Positions 34,875-41,879 of a DNA stretch of 64,000 nucleotides are shown here, in pieces; position 1 is the stretch's first letter; every line of letters starts with the position of its first letter. Source of the stretch: Gaiella sp. (GTDB taxonomy: Bacteria > Actinomycetota > Thermoleophilia > Gaiellales > Gaiellaceae). The notes below the pieces were generated by a model. The model ran no database searches, was not told where the DNA came from, and saw only the letters and a program-made list of their open reading frames with translations. The stretch lies in the NCBI GenBank assembly GCA_027493885.1, contig JAOSJZ010000001.1:868001-932000 (forward strand), read 5' to 3'. A program made the position numbers and the translations under genes.

Positions 34875-35654
34875 ATGAGCACCTACATCTCCTCGAAGCG
34901 GCAGGACGCGGTCGCGCTCGTCACGATCGACAACCCGCCCATGAACGCACTCTCGTCGAGCCTGCTGGAAGAGCTCGAGACCGAGATAGACGCCCTCGAC
35001 ACCGATGCAGACGTGCGCGCGATCGTGCTTCGCGGCGCCGGTGAGCGGGCGTTCGTCGCCGGCGCCGACATCAAGGAGTTCCCTGCGCTCCGCGAGTCGG
35101 CCACCGAGGGCGGCTCGGCCCGCGGGATCCAGCGGCTGGGACGCCGGATGGATGCCGCGGCGACGCCGTTCGTCGCCGCGATCCGCGGCTTCTGCCTCGG
35201 TGGCGGGCTCGAGCTCGCGATGTGCTGCGACATCCGCGTCTGCGCCGACGACGCCCGCCTCGGGCAGCCGGAGATCAAGCTCGGGCTGATCCCCGGCGGC
35301 GGCGGCACGCAACGGCTCCCGCGGCTCGTCGGCCACGGCCGCGCGATGTTCCTCAACCTCACCGGCGAATTCGTCGACGCGGAGACCGCGTACGCCTGGC
35401 GCCTCGTCGAGAAGGTCGTCCCCGTCGCCGAGCTCGACGAGGCGGCCGTGGGGATCGCCTCGGGGATCGCCGCGCAGTCGCCCCATGCGGTCGCCGTGCT
35501 CCGCGAGCTTGCACGGACGACGCGCGACCTGCCCCTCGACGAGGGCCTGCGGCGCGAGGCCGACGGCTTCGTCCGCTGCCTCCGCTCCGAGGACGGTGCC
35601 GAGGGCATCGCCGCGTTCATCGAGAAGCGCGCGCCGGTGTTCTCCGGACGGTAG
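34875..35654 (+). CDS. Enoyl-CoA hydratase/isomerase
   Basis: A 259-residue crotonase-fold enzyme. The oxyanion-hole segment AFVAGADIKEFP, the block IRGFCLGGGLELAMCCD and the catalytic-Glu region LGQPEIKLGLIPGGGGTQRL, less its outer residue, are all present, with both usual Glu positions (LELAM and QPEIK). It would hydrate the product of the dehydrogenases just upstream. ATG 34875 has an imperfect TAGAAC box exactly 12 nt upstream, so it may be leaderless rather than read only from the dehydrogenase promoter. Confidence 0.93.
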   Translation: MSTYISSKRQDAVALVTIDNPPMNALSSSLLEELETEIDALDTDADVRAIVLRGAGERAFVAGADIKEFPALRESATEGGSARGIQRLGRRMDAAATPFVAAIRGFCLGGGLELAMCCDIRVCADDARLGQPEIKLGLIPGGGGTQRLPRLVGHGRAMFLNLTGEFVDAETAYAWRLVEKVVPVAELDEAAVGIASGIAAQSPHAVAVLRELARTTRDLPLDEGLRREADGFVRCLRSEDGAEGIAAFIEKRAPVFSGR

Positions 35655-35664
35655 GCGTTCCGGC

Positions 35665-36579
35665 GTGAGAGCGGTCGTCCTCGACGAGGAGCGGCGGCTC
35701 CAGCTCCGTGACGTGCCGGATCCGGAGCCTGCAGAAGGGCAGACGGTCGTCGAGGTGCGCGCCGCCGGCGTCAACTACGCCGACGTCCTGATCCGGGAGG
35801 GCCGCTACCCCCAGGCGCCGCCGCTCCCGTTCGTCCCCGGCTCCGAGATCGCGGGGGTCACCGCGGAGGGGCGGCGCGTGATCGGGTTCGTGCGGGCGGA
35901 GGGTGGCGGCTACGCAGAGCGGGCCGTCGCCGACGACGACTGGCTCTTCGACCTTCCGCACGGGGCGTCGTTCGAAGAGGGCGCGGCGTTCCTGCTCGCC
36001 TTCCTCACGGCCTGGATCCCGCTGACGCGGCAGGCGGTGGTGCGTCCCGGCGCCCGCGTGCTCGTCACCGCCGCGGCGGGCGGCGTCGGGAGCGCGGCGG
36101 TGCAGGTCGCGCGGGCGCTCGGCGCGGAGGCCGTGGGCGCCGTGGGCTCGCCGGAGAAGGCCGGCCACGTGCTCGGTCTGGGCGCGGTCTCTGTTCTGAC
36201 GTACGAGGAGCTCGCCGGCGTCGAGCCGTTCGACGTGATCCTCGACCAGGTGGGCGGCGAGGTCTTCGCGGCGGGGCTCGAGCTGCTCCGGCCGCTCGGG
36301 ACGATCGTCGGCGTCGGTTTCGCCGGAGGCGCCTGGCCGACGGTCGACCCGGCGCGCCTCGTCGGCCGCAACGCCTCGGTCGCGGGGTTCTACCTCGGGC
36401 GCCTGATGCGGTTTCGGCCCGGCCTCGTCCGCGAAGCGGCCGGAGAGCTGCTCGAGCGCTGGGCCGGCGGCTCCCTGACTCCTGTGGTCGGCGCGACGTA
36501 CCCGCTCGCCGAGGCCGACGCGGCGCTGCGGCTCGTCGCGGACCGCCGCTCGACGGGCAAGGTGGTGCTCGTGCCGTGA
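35665..36579 (+). CDS. NADPH:quinone oxidoreductase (zinc-free MDR family)
   Basis: A 304-residue medium-chain dehydrogenase/reductase of the quinone-reductase type. An N-terminal GroES-like part has AAGVNYADVLIREGRYP and PFVPGSEIAG, and the Rossmann part has VLVTAAAGGVGSAAVQVARA. The zinc Cys/His of alcohol dehydrogenases are absent, as expected. GTG 35665 lies 10 nt after the hydratase stop and it overlaps the SDR by 4 nt, so it belongs to the same operon. Confidence 0.92.
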   Translation: MRAVVLDEERRLQLRDVPDPEPAEGQTVVEVRAAGVNYADVLIREGRYPQAPPLPFVPGSEIAGVTAEGRRVIGFVRAEGGGYAERAVADDDWLFDLPHGASFEEGAAFLLAFLTAWIPLTRQAVVRPGARVLVTAAAGGVGSAAVQVARALGAEAVGAVGSPEKAGHVLGLGAVSVLTYEELAGVEPFDVILDQVGGEVFAAGLELLRPLGTIVGVGFAGGAWPTVDPARLVGRNASVAGFYLGRLMRFRPGLVREAAGELLERWAGGSLTPVVGATYPLAEADAALRLVADRRSTGKVVLVP

Positions 36580-37274
36580 GCCGCGCGCTCGTCACGGGTG
36601 GAGCATCCGGGATCGGTGCGGCACTCGTCGCCCGCTTGCGGGCCGAAGGCTTCGAGGTGGAGTCGCTCGACGTCGTGACGGGATTCGACGTCTCCGACCC
36701 GGAGCGCTGGGACGAGGTCGGGCCGGTCGACGTCGCGTGCCTCAACGCCGGCGTTCTCGGCGGGCCGCCCGATCCGGCCGACCTGACGATCGACGGCTAC
36801 CGCCGCGCGATCGCGGCCAACGTCGACGGGGTCGTACTCGGCGTGCGCCGGCTGGTACGGGTCATGCGCGCGGGCGGTCGGATCGTCTGCACGGCGTCAC
36901 TCGCCGGGCTGACGGCAGTCCCGGACGACCCCGTGTACGGCCTCACGAAGCACGCCGTCGTCGGCTTCGTGCGCAGCGCCGCCCCGGCGCTCGCGGCTCG
37001 CGGTATCTCGATCAACGCGGTCTGCCCCGGGTTCGTCGACACGCCGATGGTGTCAGACACCGCGCGCTCGGCTCTCGTGAAGACCGGCTTTCCGCTGCTC
37101 ACGGCGGCGGAGGTCGCCGAGGCAGCCTGGGTCGCCCTCTCGTCGGGCGAGACCGGCCACGCCTGGGTCGTCCAGCCGGGTCGCCCGCCCCTCGACTTCC
37201 GCTTCCCGACCCTCCCCGGCCCACGCCGCGAGGGCGACCGCTCCGTCGGCCTCCCGCCGCCTCTGTCGGCGTGA
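36576..37274 (+). CDS. Short-chain dehydrogenase/reductase
   Basis: A 232-residue SDR. The cofactor loop is TGGASGIG, NAG reads LNAGVLGG, the catalytic triad region has VCTASLAGL and PVYGLTKHAVVGF (Ser, Tyr-x3-Lys), and NAVCPGFVDTPMV follows. The codons for PMVSDTA contain GGTGTCAGACACC (37049-37061), identical to the REP palindrome of the nearby transposase. The protein sequence is plausible there, so it may be coincidence. GTG 36576 overlaps the upstream stop by 4 nt, and the stop overlaps the start of the HIT remnant by 4 nt. Confidence 0.92.
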   Translation: MSRALVTGGASGIGAALVARLRAEGFEVESLDVVTGFDVSDPERWDEVGPVDVACLNAGVLGGPPDPADLTIDGYRRAIAANVDGVVLGVRRLVRVMRAGGRIVCTASLAGLTAVPDDPVYGLTKHAVVGFVRSAAPALAARGISINAVCPGFVDTPMVSDTARSALVKTGFPLLTAAEVAEAAWVALSSGETGHAWVVQPGRPPLDFRFPTLPGPRREGDRSVGLPPPLSA

Positions 37275-37605
37275 CGCCGACTGCGAGCTTCCCGAGCCAC
37301 GAGGCGCCCGGGTACGAGCGCCCGTTCTGCGCCATCGTCGCCGGGCAGGACGACGCGCCGTTCGCCGTGCAGGACGACGTCGTCGATCGGACGTCCGTCA
37401 CCACGGCGTAGATCGCGTCACGCTGGTGGAAGCGGAATGCCGGACACGTCAGCGTCGTCCCAACCAGGGCACGTCGAGAACATGGACGCAGTGGGAACGG
37501 CGCTGGCCGGCGCCATCCACGAAGCGTCCCCGGCGCACCGGGTTGGCTCTCCGCCGGGCCTACGGCTGCGAGGGAATCTCGACCCGTCAGCACAACGAAC
37601 CGGCG
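37271..37605 (+). pseudogene. HIT-family protein remnant, stop plus two frameshifts, 3' end lost
   Basis: The first frame from GTG 37271 reads HEAPGYERPFCAIVAGQDD and runs into TAG at 37409. After the stop the same frame continues IASRWWKRNAGHVSVVP. Then a second frame gives GHVENMDAVGTALAGAIHEA, and a third gives LALRRAYGCEGISTRQHNEP. These are consecutive HIT-domain blocks, but the catalytic HxHxH segment that should follow is missing. The left REP palindrome of the transposase unit starts 47 bp later. One stop, two shifts and a truncation together mark true decay. The 4-nt overlap with the SDR shows it was once the last gene of that operon. Confidence 0.8.
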
Positions 37606-37651
37606 CGGTCCCGGGAGATCTGAGGCGACGGCGGGCAATGTGCCGGTGATG

Positions 37652-37666
37652 CGGTGTCAGACACCG
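37652..37666. repeat. Left REP palindrome
   Basis: CGGTGTCAGACACCG, a perfect 15-bp palindrome around a central A. It is 88 bp before the transposase start and is followed by two GGCAC boxes on the minus strand (37688-37703). Confidence 0.8.
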
Positions 37667-37687
37667 GTGTCCGTCAGGAGGAGCTCT

Positions 37688-37703
37688 GTGCCGATTCTGT
37701 GCC
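37688..37703 (-). repeat. GGCAC pair between left REP and transposase
   Basis: Two GGCAC boxes on the minus strand, 11 bp apart, matching the iterons of the elements at 14202, 22568 and 43787. Exactly 27 bp from the last box, where those elements have TAGCGT, this copy has the REP palindrome. This may link the two repeat families, or may be chance. Confidence 0.45.
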
Positions 37704-37753
37704 AATCGATCCACACCGTTAGATGCGCCCGCTGTTGCCTGTACGTTGAACAG

Positions 37754-38362
37754 ATGGCGCGGTCTCCGCGGGCATGGGTCGAAGGTGCGATCTACCACGT
37801 GTTCGCCCGTGGTAGCAACCGCCAGGCGATCTTCCTCAACGAAGGCGACTACATCGAGTTCGACATGTTGCTCGCTGCTGCGATCCGGAAGCACAGGCTG
37901 GACACATTCGGCTGGTCGCTGATGCCGAACCACTGGCATGGCATCTTCCGATGCCCGCCCGGAGGTCTCTCGGAGTTCATGCAGCGCTTGAACCAACGGT
38001 ACGCGCTGCGATTCGACAGGCGCTGGGGTCGGACGGCGCACGTTTTCGACAACCGCTTCGGCGCCGTCCTTCAGAAAACCGGGGAGCAGTTCCGCACGAC
38101 TGTCCGCTACGTGGCACGCAACCCCGTCGAGGCCGGGCTATGCTCGTCGCCCTTCGACGCACGCTGGACGAGCTTCCCGGCGACGATCGGCCTCGTTCTG
38201 GCACCGGAGTACCTGCGTGTGGGCGAGATCCTCGGACACTTCGGTCACGACCCGGCAGACGCTCGTGAACGATTCATCGCATTCGTCCTCGGCACTCCGG
38301 ACGAGAGCGGAGGGGTCTCCGTACGCCTCGTCGAGGCGCCGAGCGCCCCCACCGCAGCCTGA
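37754..38362 (+). CDS. REP-associated tyrosine transposase (Y1_Tnp, IS200-like)
   Basis: A 202-residue single-domain nuclease. The HUH motif is SLMPNHWHGIF (His60, His62) and the probable nucleophile is Tyr83 in LNQRYALRF. Other RAYT marks are YHVFARGSNRQAIFLNEGDY at the N-terminus, HVFDNRFGAVL, and VRYVARNPVEAGL. The absence of an IS200-type partner TnpB and the flanking palindromes fit the RAYT group, which is thought to mobilise REP sequences in trans. ATG 37754 has TACGTT exactly 12 nt upstream and no Shine-Dalgarno, so it is expressed leaderless like host genes. The frame is intact. Confidence 0.9.
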   Translation: MARSPRAWVEGAIYHVFARGSNRQAIFLNEGDYIEFDMLLAAAIRKHRLDTFGWSLMPNHWHGIFRCPPGGLSEFMQRLNQRYALRFDRRWGRTAHVFDNRFGAVLQKTGEQFRTTVRYVARNPVEAGLCSSPFDARWTSFPATIGLVLAPEYLRVGEILGHFGHDPADARERFIAFVLGTPDESGGVSVRLVEAPSAPTAA

Positions 38363-38420
38363 CCTCGGCTGTCGAGCGATCGTGACCAAGCTGGTGTGCG
38401 GTGGTGCACTTGACAGAAGT

Positions 38421-38433
38421 AGTGTCTGACACC
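38421..38433. repeat. Right REP palindrome
   Basis: AGTGTCTGACACC, with an 11-bp perfect core GTGTC-T-GACAC. It has central T, so it is inverted relative to the left copy, and it matches the units of the array at 17704 except for the first base. It is 58 bp after the transposase stop. Confidence 0.75.
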
Positions 38434-38457
38434 GGGCCGGGCGCGCCTGGGCTCGCC

Positions 38458-38906
38458 TCACGAGAGCTCCCACATGACCGGCAGCGTGAGGATGCCCGCG
38501 GCGGGCGGCAGGCCCAGCGCGGCGAGCGCATCGGCTGCAGCCAGATCTCCTCGAACGCCGTCGCCAGGTGGTAGCCAGCGTTGCCGGCGCCGAGCTCTCC
38601 GAAGCTCTCCGTCCAGGCCACCGCGACCCTCCCGGACCGACAGAAGCGCGCCACGGCGTTGCGCAGCTCGCTGGACTGGGCGAGGCTGAGCGGACGCTGT
38701 CCGACGTGCGCCACCAGGCCGGCGACGTGCCGATCGCGCTCCGCCTGCCGCAGCGCGTCGAGCAGCGCGTGGAGGGACGGCACCGCCCGCGCGCCGACGG
38801 CCCGGAGCGAGCTGGTCGCGGGCGTCTCCACCACGCCCCTGGACAGGTCGAGCTCCAGGAGCAGTGGCCAGGCGGATCGCCGGTGCGACCGCAGCGGCGA
38901 TCTCAT
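38458..38906 (-). pseudogene. Truncated SppA-like (S49 peptidase) gene
   Basis: ATG 38906 with a good GGAGGT site starts a frame containing LLLELDLSRGVVETP, LVAHVGQRPLSLAQSSELRN, VAVAWTESFGELG and YHLATAFEEIWLQP. This is the N-terminal region of an actinobacterial SppA-type protease. After IWLQP near 38535 the frame shifts to give LGLPPAAGILTLPVMWELS and a stop at 38458. The catalytic Ser and Lys domains are absent. The right end of the transposase unit lies 25 bp beyond, so a deletion probably joined this gene to the element. Confidence 0.75.
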
Positions 38907-38922
38907 AACCCGTACCTCCCGG

Positions 38923-40122
38923 TTACGAGAACGTCCACCCCTCGCCGTCGCGGAACGAGCGGAGGATCCGGCGCGCGACAACCATGCGGTGCACCTCGTC
39001 CGGCCCGTCGTAGATCCGGGCACCGCGCGCCATCATCGACATCATCGCAAGCGGGGTCTCGTCGGTCAGCCCGCGGGCGCCGTGCACCTGGATCGCCCGG
39101 TCGATCACGTCGCAGAGCACCCGGGCCGCGTAGAACTTGAGCAGCGACACCTCGACCCGCGCCTCTGACCCTGCGTCGATCTTCCCGGCGGCGTCCATCG
39201 TCAGGAGGCGGCAGGCCTGGATCTCAGCGGCCGAGTCGGCGATCCAGTTCTGGACCGTCTGCTTGTCGGCGAGCGGCCCGCCGAACGCCTCCCGCTCGTT
39301 CGCGTAGCGGCACATCAGCTCGAACGCGCGCTGCATCTGCCCGAGCCATCGCATCACGTGGTGGATCCGCCCCGGGCCAAGGCGCTTCTGGGCGAGCAGG
39401 AAGGCGTCCCCCTCGCCGCCGAGCGTATTCGCAACCGGAACGCGGACTCCGGAGTACGTCACCTCGCAATGGGTGCTCCAGCCCCGGCCGACGTGCCCCA
39501 TCACCGGCACCGGCCGGTTGACCTCCACGCCGGGAGCGTCCACGGGCACGAGGATCATCGTTCCGCGCCGGTGCGGCTCCGCGTCGGGGTCGGTGATCGC
39601 GAACACGACGGCGAACGCCGCGCCGTCGGCACCGCTCGAGAACCACTTGTGCCCGTCGATCACCCAGTCGTCACCGTCCCTCACCGCCCGCGTGCGCAGC
39701 AGCGTCGGGTCGGAGCCCGCCACCTCGGGCTCCGTCATCGAGAAGAACGACCTCACCTCTCCCGCGACCAGTGGCCGCAGGAACCGCTGCTTCTGGTCGT
39801 CGGTGCCGAACAGGTGCAAGATCTCCGCGTTGCCCGCGTCGGGGGCCTGGCAGCCGAAGACGAGCTGAGCGTACGTCGAGCGGCCGATCTCCTCGTTCAG
39901 GCAGGCGTAGTAGAGAAACCCGAGGCCGGTGCCACCCGCCTCGGGCGGAACGTGTGGCGCCCAGAGCCCCGCCTCCCGCGCGCGGCGGCGAAGCTCTTCC
40001 ACGAGCGCAAGTGCCGCGGCATCCTCACGGCCGAACACCGCCTCGTTCGGGTAGACGTGCTCCTCCATGAACGAGCGGTAGCGGACACGGGCGTCGACAT
40101 ACTCGGGCGGGAAGAGCGACAC
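38923..40122 (-). CDS. Acyl-CoA dehydrogenase
   Basis: A 399-residue acyl-CoA dehydrogenase. Motifs are FFSMTEPEVAGSDPTLLRTR, IDGHKWFSSGADGAAFAVV and GARGLTDETPLAMMSMMARG, with the acidic base region YDGPDEVHRM. GTG 40122 (VVSLFPPEYVDAR) is chosen; a longer frame upstream runs into the divergent LLM gene. Only 20 bp separate the two divergent start codons. Its relation to the pair at 32716 is by family only. The truncated SppA gene follows downstream on the same strand. Confidence 0.9.
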   Translation of the reverse strand: MSLFPPEYVDARVRYRSFMEEHVYPNEAVFGREDAAALALVEELRRRAREAGLWAPHVPPEAGGTGLGFLYYACLNEEIGRSTYAQLVFGCQAPDAGNAEILHLFGTDDQKQRFLRPLVAGEVRSFFSMTEPEVAGSDPTLLRTRAVRDGDDWVIDGHKWFSSGADGAAFAVVFAITDPDAEPHRRGTMILVPVDAPGVEVNRPVPVMGHVGRGWSTHCEVTYSGVRVPVANTLGGEGDAFLLAQKRLGPGRIHHVMRWLGQMQRAFELMCRYANEREAFGGPLADKQTVQNWIADSAAEIQACRLLTMDAAGKIDAGSEARVEVSLLKFYAARVLCDVIDRAIQVHGARGLTDETPLAMMSMMARGARIYDGPDEVHRMVVARRILRSFRDGEGWTFS

Positions 40123-40142
40123 GACCCGAGTAGGATCGTCTC

Positions 40143-41171
40143 GTGCGGCTCGGACTGCAACTGGGATACGACGATCCACGTTACTGGGTCGGCCTCGCAG
40201 AGGAGGCCGAGCGCTGCGGTTTCGACTCCGTGTGGACGTCGGAGGCGTACGGCTCGGACGCCGTGTCACCGCTCGCCTGGATCGGCGGCCGTACCGAGAG
40301 GATCAAGCTCGGCACCGCGATCATGCAGATGCCCGCTCGCACGCCGGCGACGACGGCGGCCACGGTCGCGACGCTCGACCTCCTCTCGGGCAACCGAGTG
40401 CTTCTCGGTCTCGGAACGAGCGGGCCCCAGGTCGTCGAGGGCTGGCACGGCGAGCCGTGGGGGAAGCCGTTGACACGCACGCGAGAGTACGTCGAGATCG
40501 TCCGGACGATCCTCCGCCGCGAGCAGCCGCTCGAGCACCACGGTGCGCATTACGACATCCCCTACACGGGCGCCGGCGCGACCGGGCTCGGCAAGCCGCT
40601 CAAGCTGATCGTCCGCCCGCCGCGGGCCGACGTCCCGATCTATCTCGCCGCGATCGGCCCGAAGAACGTCGCGCTCGCCGCGGAGATCGCCGACGGCTGG
40701 CTGCCGCTCTTCTTTTCGCCCGAGCGCTTCGCCGAGACGCACCTACCGATGCTCGAGGAGGGCTTTGCGCGTCGCGGCGGCCGGCCCGAGGGTTGGGACC
40801 TCGCCGCGCAGGTCCCCGTCGTGGTCACCGACGCCGCCGACGTCCAGGTCGCGCGCGACTTCCTCAAGCCCGTGCTGGCGCTCTACGTCGGCGGCATGGG
40901 CGCGAAGGGACAGAACTTCTACACCCGGCTCGCCCAGCGGTACGGCTACGCGGCGGACGCGGCTGCGATCCAGGACCTGTACCTCGCCGGCAAGAAGAAC
41001 GAGGCGATCGCGGCTGTGCCCGATGCGCTCGTGGACGAGGTTGCGCTCGTGGGCGACCGGGCCCGGATCGCCGACCGCGTCGCAGCGTTCCGGGACTGCG
41101 GCGTGACGACGCTCGTGCTCCAGGCGCGGCAGCCCGAGGCGCTCCGGCTGCTGGCCGCGCTCGTCGCCTGA
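40143..41171 (+). CDS. LLM-class F420-dependent oxidoreductase
   Basis: A 342-residue luciferase-like TIM-barrel enzyme of the kind that uses reduced F420. It begins LRLQLGYDD-type sequence ([15 protein letters not shown]), then [39 protein letters not shown] and [20 protein letters not shown]. This subgroup is abundant in actinobacteria, and the presence of fbiC shows the cofactor is made. GTG 40143 has TAGGAT exactly 12 nt upstream, so it is leaderless. It is followed after 3 nt by the phosphatase gene. Substrate unknown. Confidence 0.92.
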   Translation: MRLGLQLGYDDPRYWVGLAEEAERCGFDSVWTSEAYGSDAVSPLAWIGGRTERIKLGTAIMQMPARTPATTAATVATLDLLSGNRVLLGLGTSGPQVVEGWHGEPWGKPLTRTREYVEIVRTILRREQPLEHHGAHYDIPYTGAGATGLGKPLKLIVRPPRADVPIYLAAIGPKNVALAAEIADGWLPLFFSPERFAETHLPMLEEGFARRGGRPEGWDLAAQVPVVVTDAADVQVARDFLKPVLALYVGGMGAKGQNFYTRLAQRYGYAADAAAIQDLYLAGKKNEAIAAVPDALVDEVALVGDRARIADRVAAFRDCGVTTLVLQARQPEALRLLAALVA

Positions 41172-41174
41172 TCC

Positions 41175-41879
41175 ATGGAGCGGCGCCGGATCTACCTGAT
41201 GCGGCACGGTGCGGTCGCGTACTTCGACGGGGCGGGCCGGCCCGTCGCGCCGGACGAGGTGCCGCTGACCGACGAGGGCCGTGCCCAAGCGGACGCGGCC
41301 TGCGCCCTGCTCGCAGACGCCGACCTGGACCGTGTGATCGCGAGCGGGCTTGCCCGTGCCCGGGAGACGGCGGAGCTCGCCGCGCCGCGCCACGAGGTGG
41401 AGACGTGGCCGGAGCTCCGCGAGATCGCCGGCGACCGCTTCGCCTCGATCCCGCCCGATGAGCTCGAGCAGGCGTTCGTGCACGCCTTCCATGGGATCGT
41501 CCCGAACGACAAGCGCTTCCTCGGTGGCGAGACCATCGGCGAGCTCTTCGACCGTGTGCTGCCCGCCGTGGAGCGCCTCCTCGCGGACGAGCGCTGGGAC
41601 ACGGCGCTCGTGGTCGCGCACGGCGCGGTGAACCGCGCGATCCTCTCCTACGCGCTGCTCGGCGAGCGGACGTTCCTCGGCCGTCTCGAGCAGGCGCCCG
41701 GCTGCCTCAACGTCCTCGACGTCGCCCGCGGACCGAGCCCGGAGTGGATCGTCCGCGCGGTCAACATCGCCCCGGCCGACCCTGCCCACGGCGCAACCCG
41801 GCTCACACAGATGGAGCAGTACTGGCGCGAGTACGTGCCTGAGGTGGAAGCCGGCCGAGAACCGAGAGTCGCGCCGTGA
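41175..41879 (+). CDS. Histidine phosphatase / phosphoglycerate mutase-like protein
   Basis: A 234-residue protein with the RHG motif YLMRHGAVAYF at the N-terminus (phospho-acceptor His) and the second catalytic His in LVVAHGAVNRAIL. IASGLARARETAELA supplies the Arg. The family acts on phosphosugars, nucleotides or other phosphates, and specificity is not evident. ATG 41175 lies 3 nt after the LLM gene stop, so both are cotranscribed. It ends directly against the convergent pepF stop. Confidence 0.9.
   Translation: MERRRIYLMRHGAVAYFDGAGRPVAPDEVPLTDEGRAQADAACALLADADLDRVIASGLARARETAELAAPRHEVETWPELREIAGDRFASIPPDELEQAFVHAFHGIVPNDKRFLGGETIGELFDRVLPAVERLLADERWDTALVVAHGAVNRAILSYALLGERTFLGRLEQAPGCLNVLDVARGPSPEWIVRAVNIAPADPAHGATRLTQMEQYWREYVPEVEAGREPRVAP

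Larger units (their letters stand above)
37652..38433 (+). mobile_element. REP-flanked Y1 transposase unit (RAYT element)
   Basis: The unit begins with CGGTGTCAGACACCG (37652-37666), contains one IS200-like REP-associated tyrosine transposase gene, and ends with AGTGTCTGACACC (38421-38433). The two palindromes are in opposite orientation by their central base. GTAG tetranucleotides precede the right copy, as at the foot of many REP hairpins. Dead gene pieces lie on both sides. RAYT proteins in other bacteria bind and cut REP hairpins; action on these sites is inferred. Confidence 0.75.

Noticed and set aside
38363..38457. Remaining 3' half of the HIT gene after the transposase
   Set aside because: No HxHxH-like segment is readable in any frame there, so the end of the gene is lost rather than displaced.
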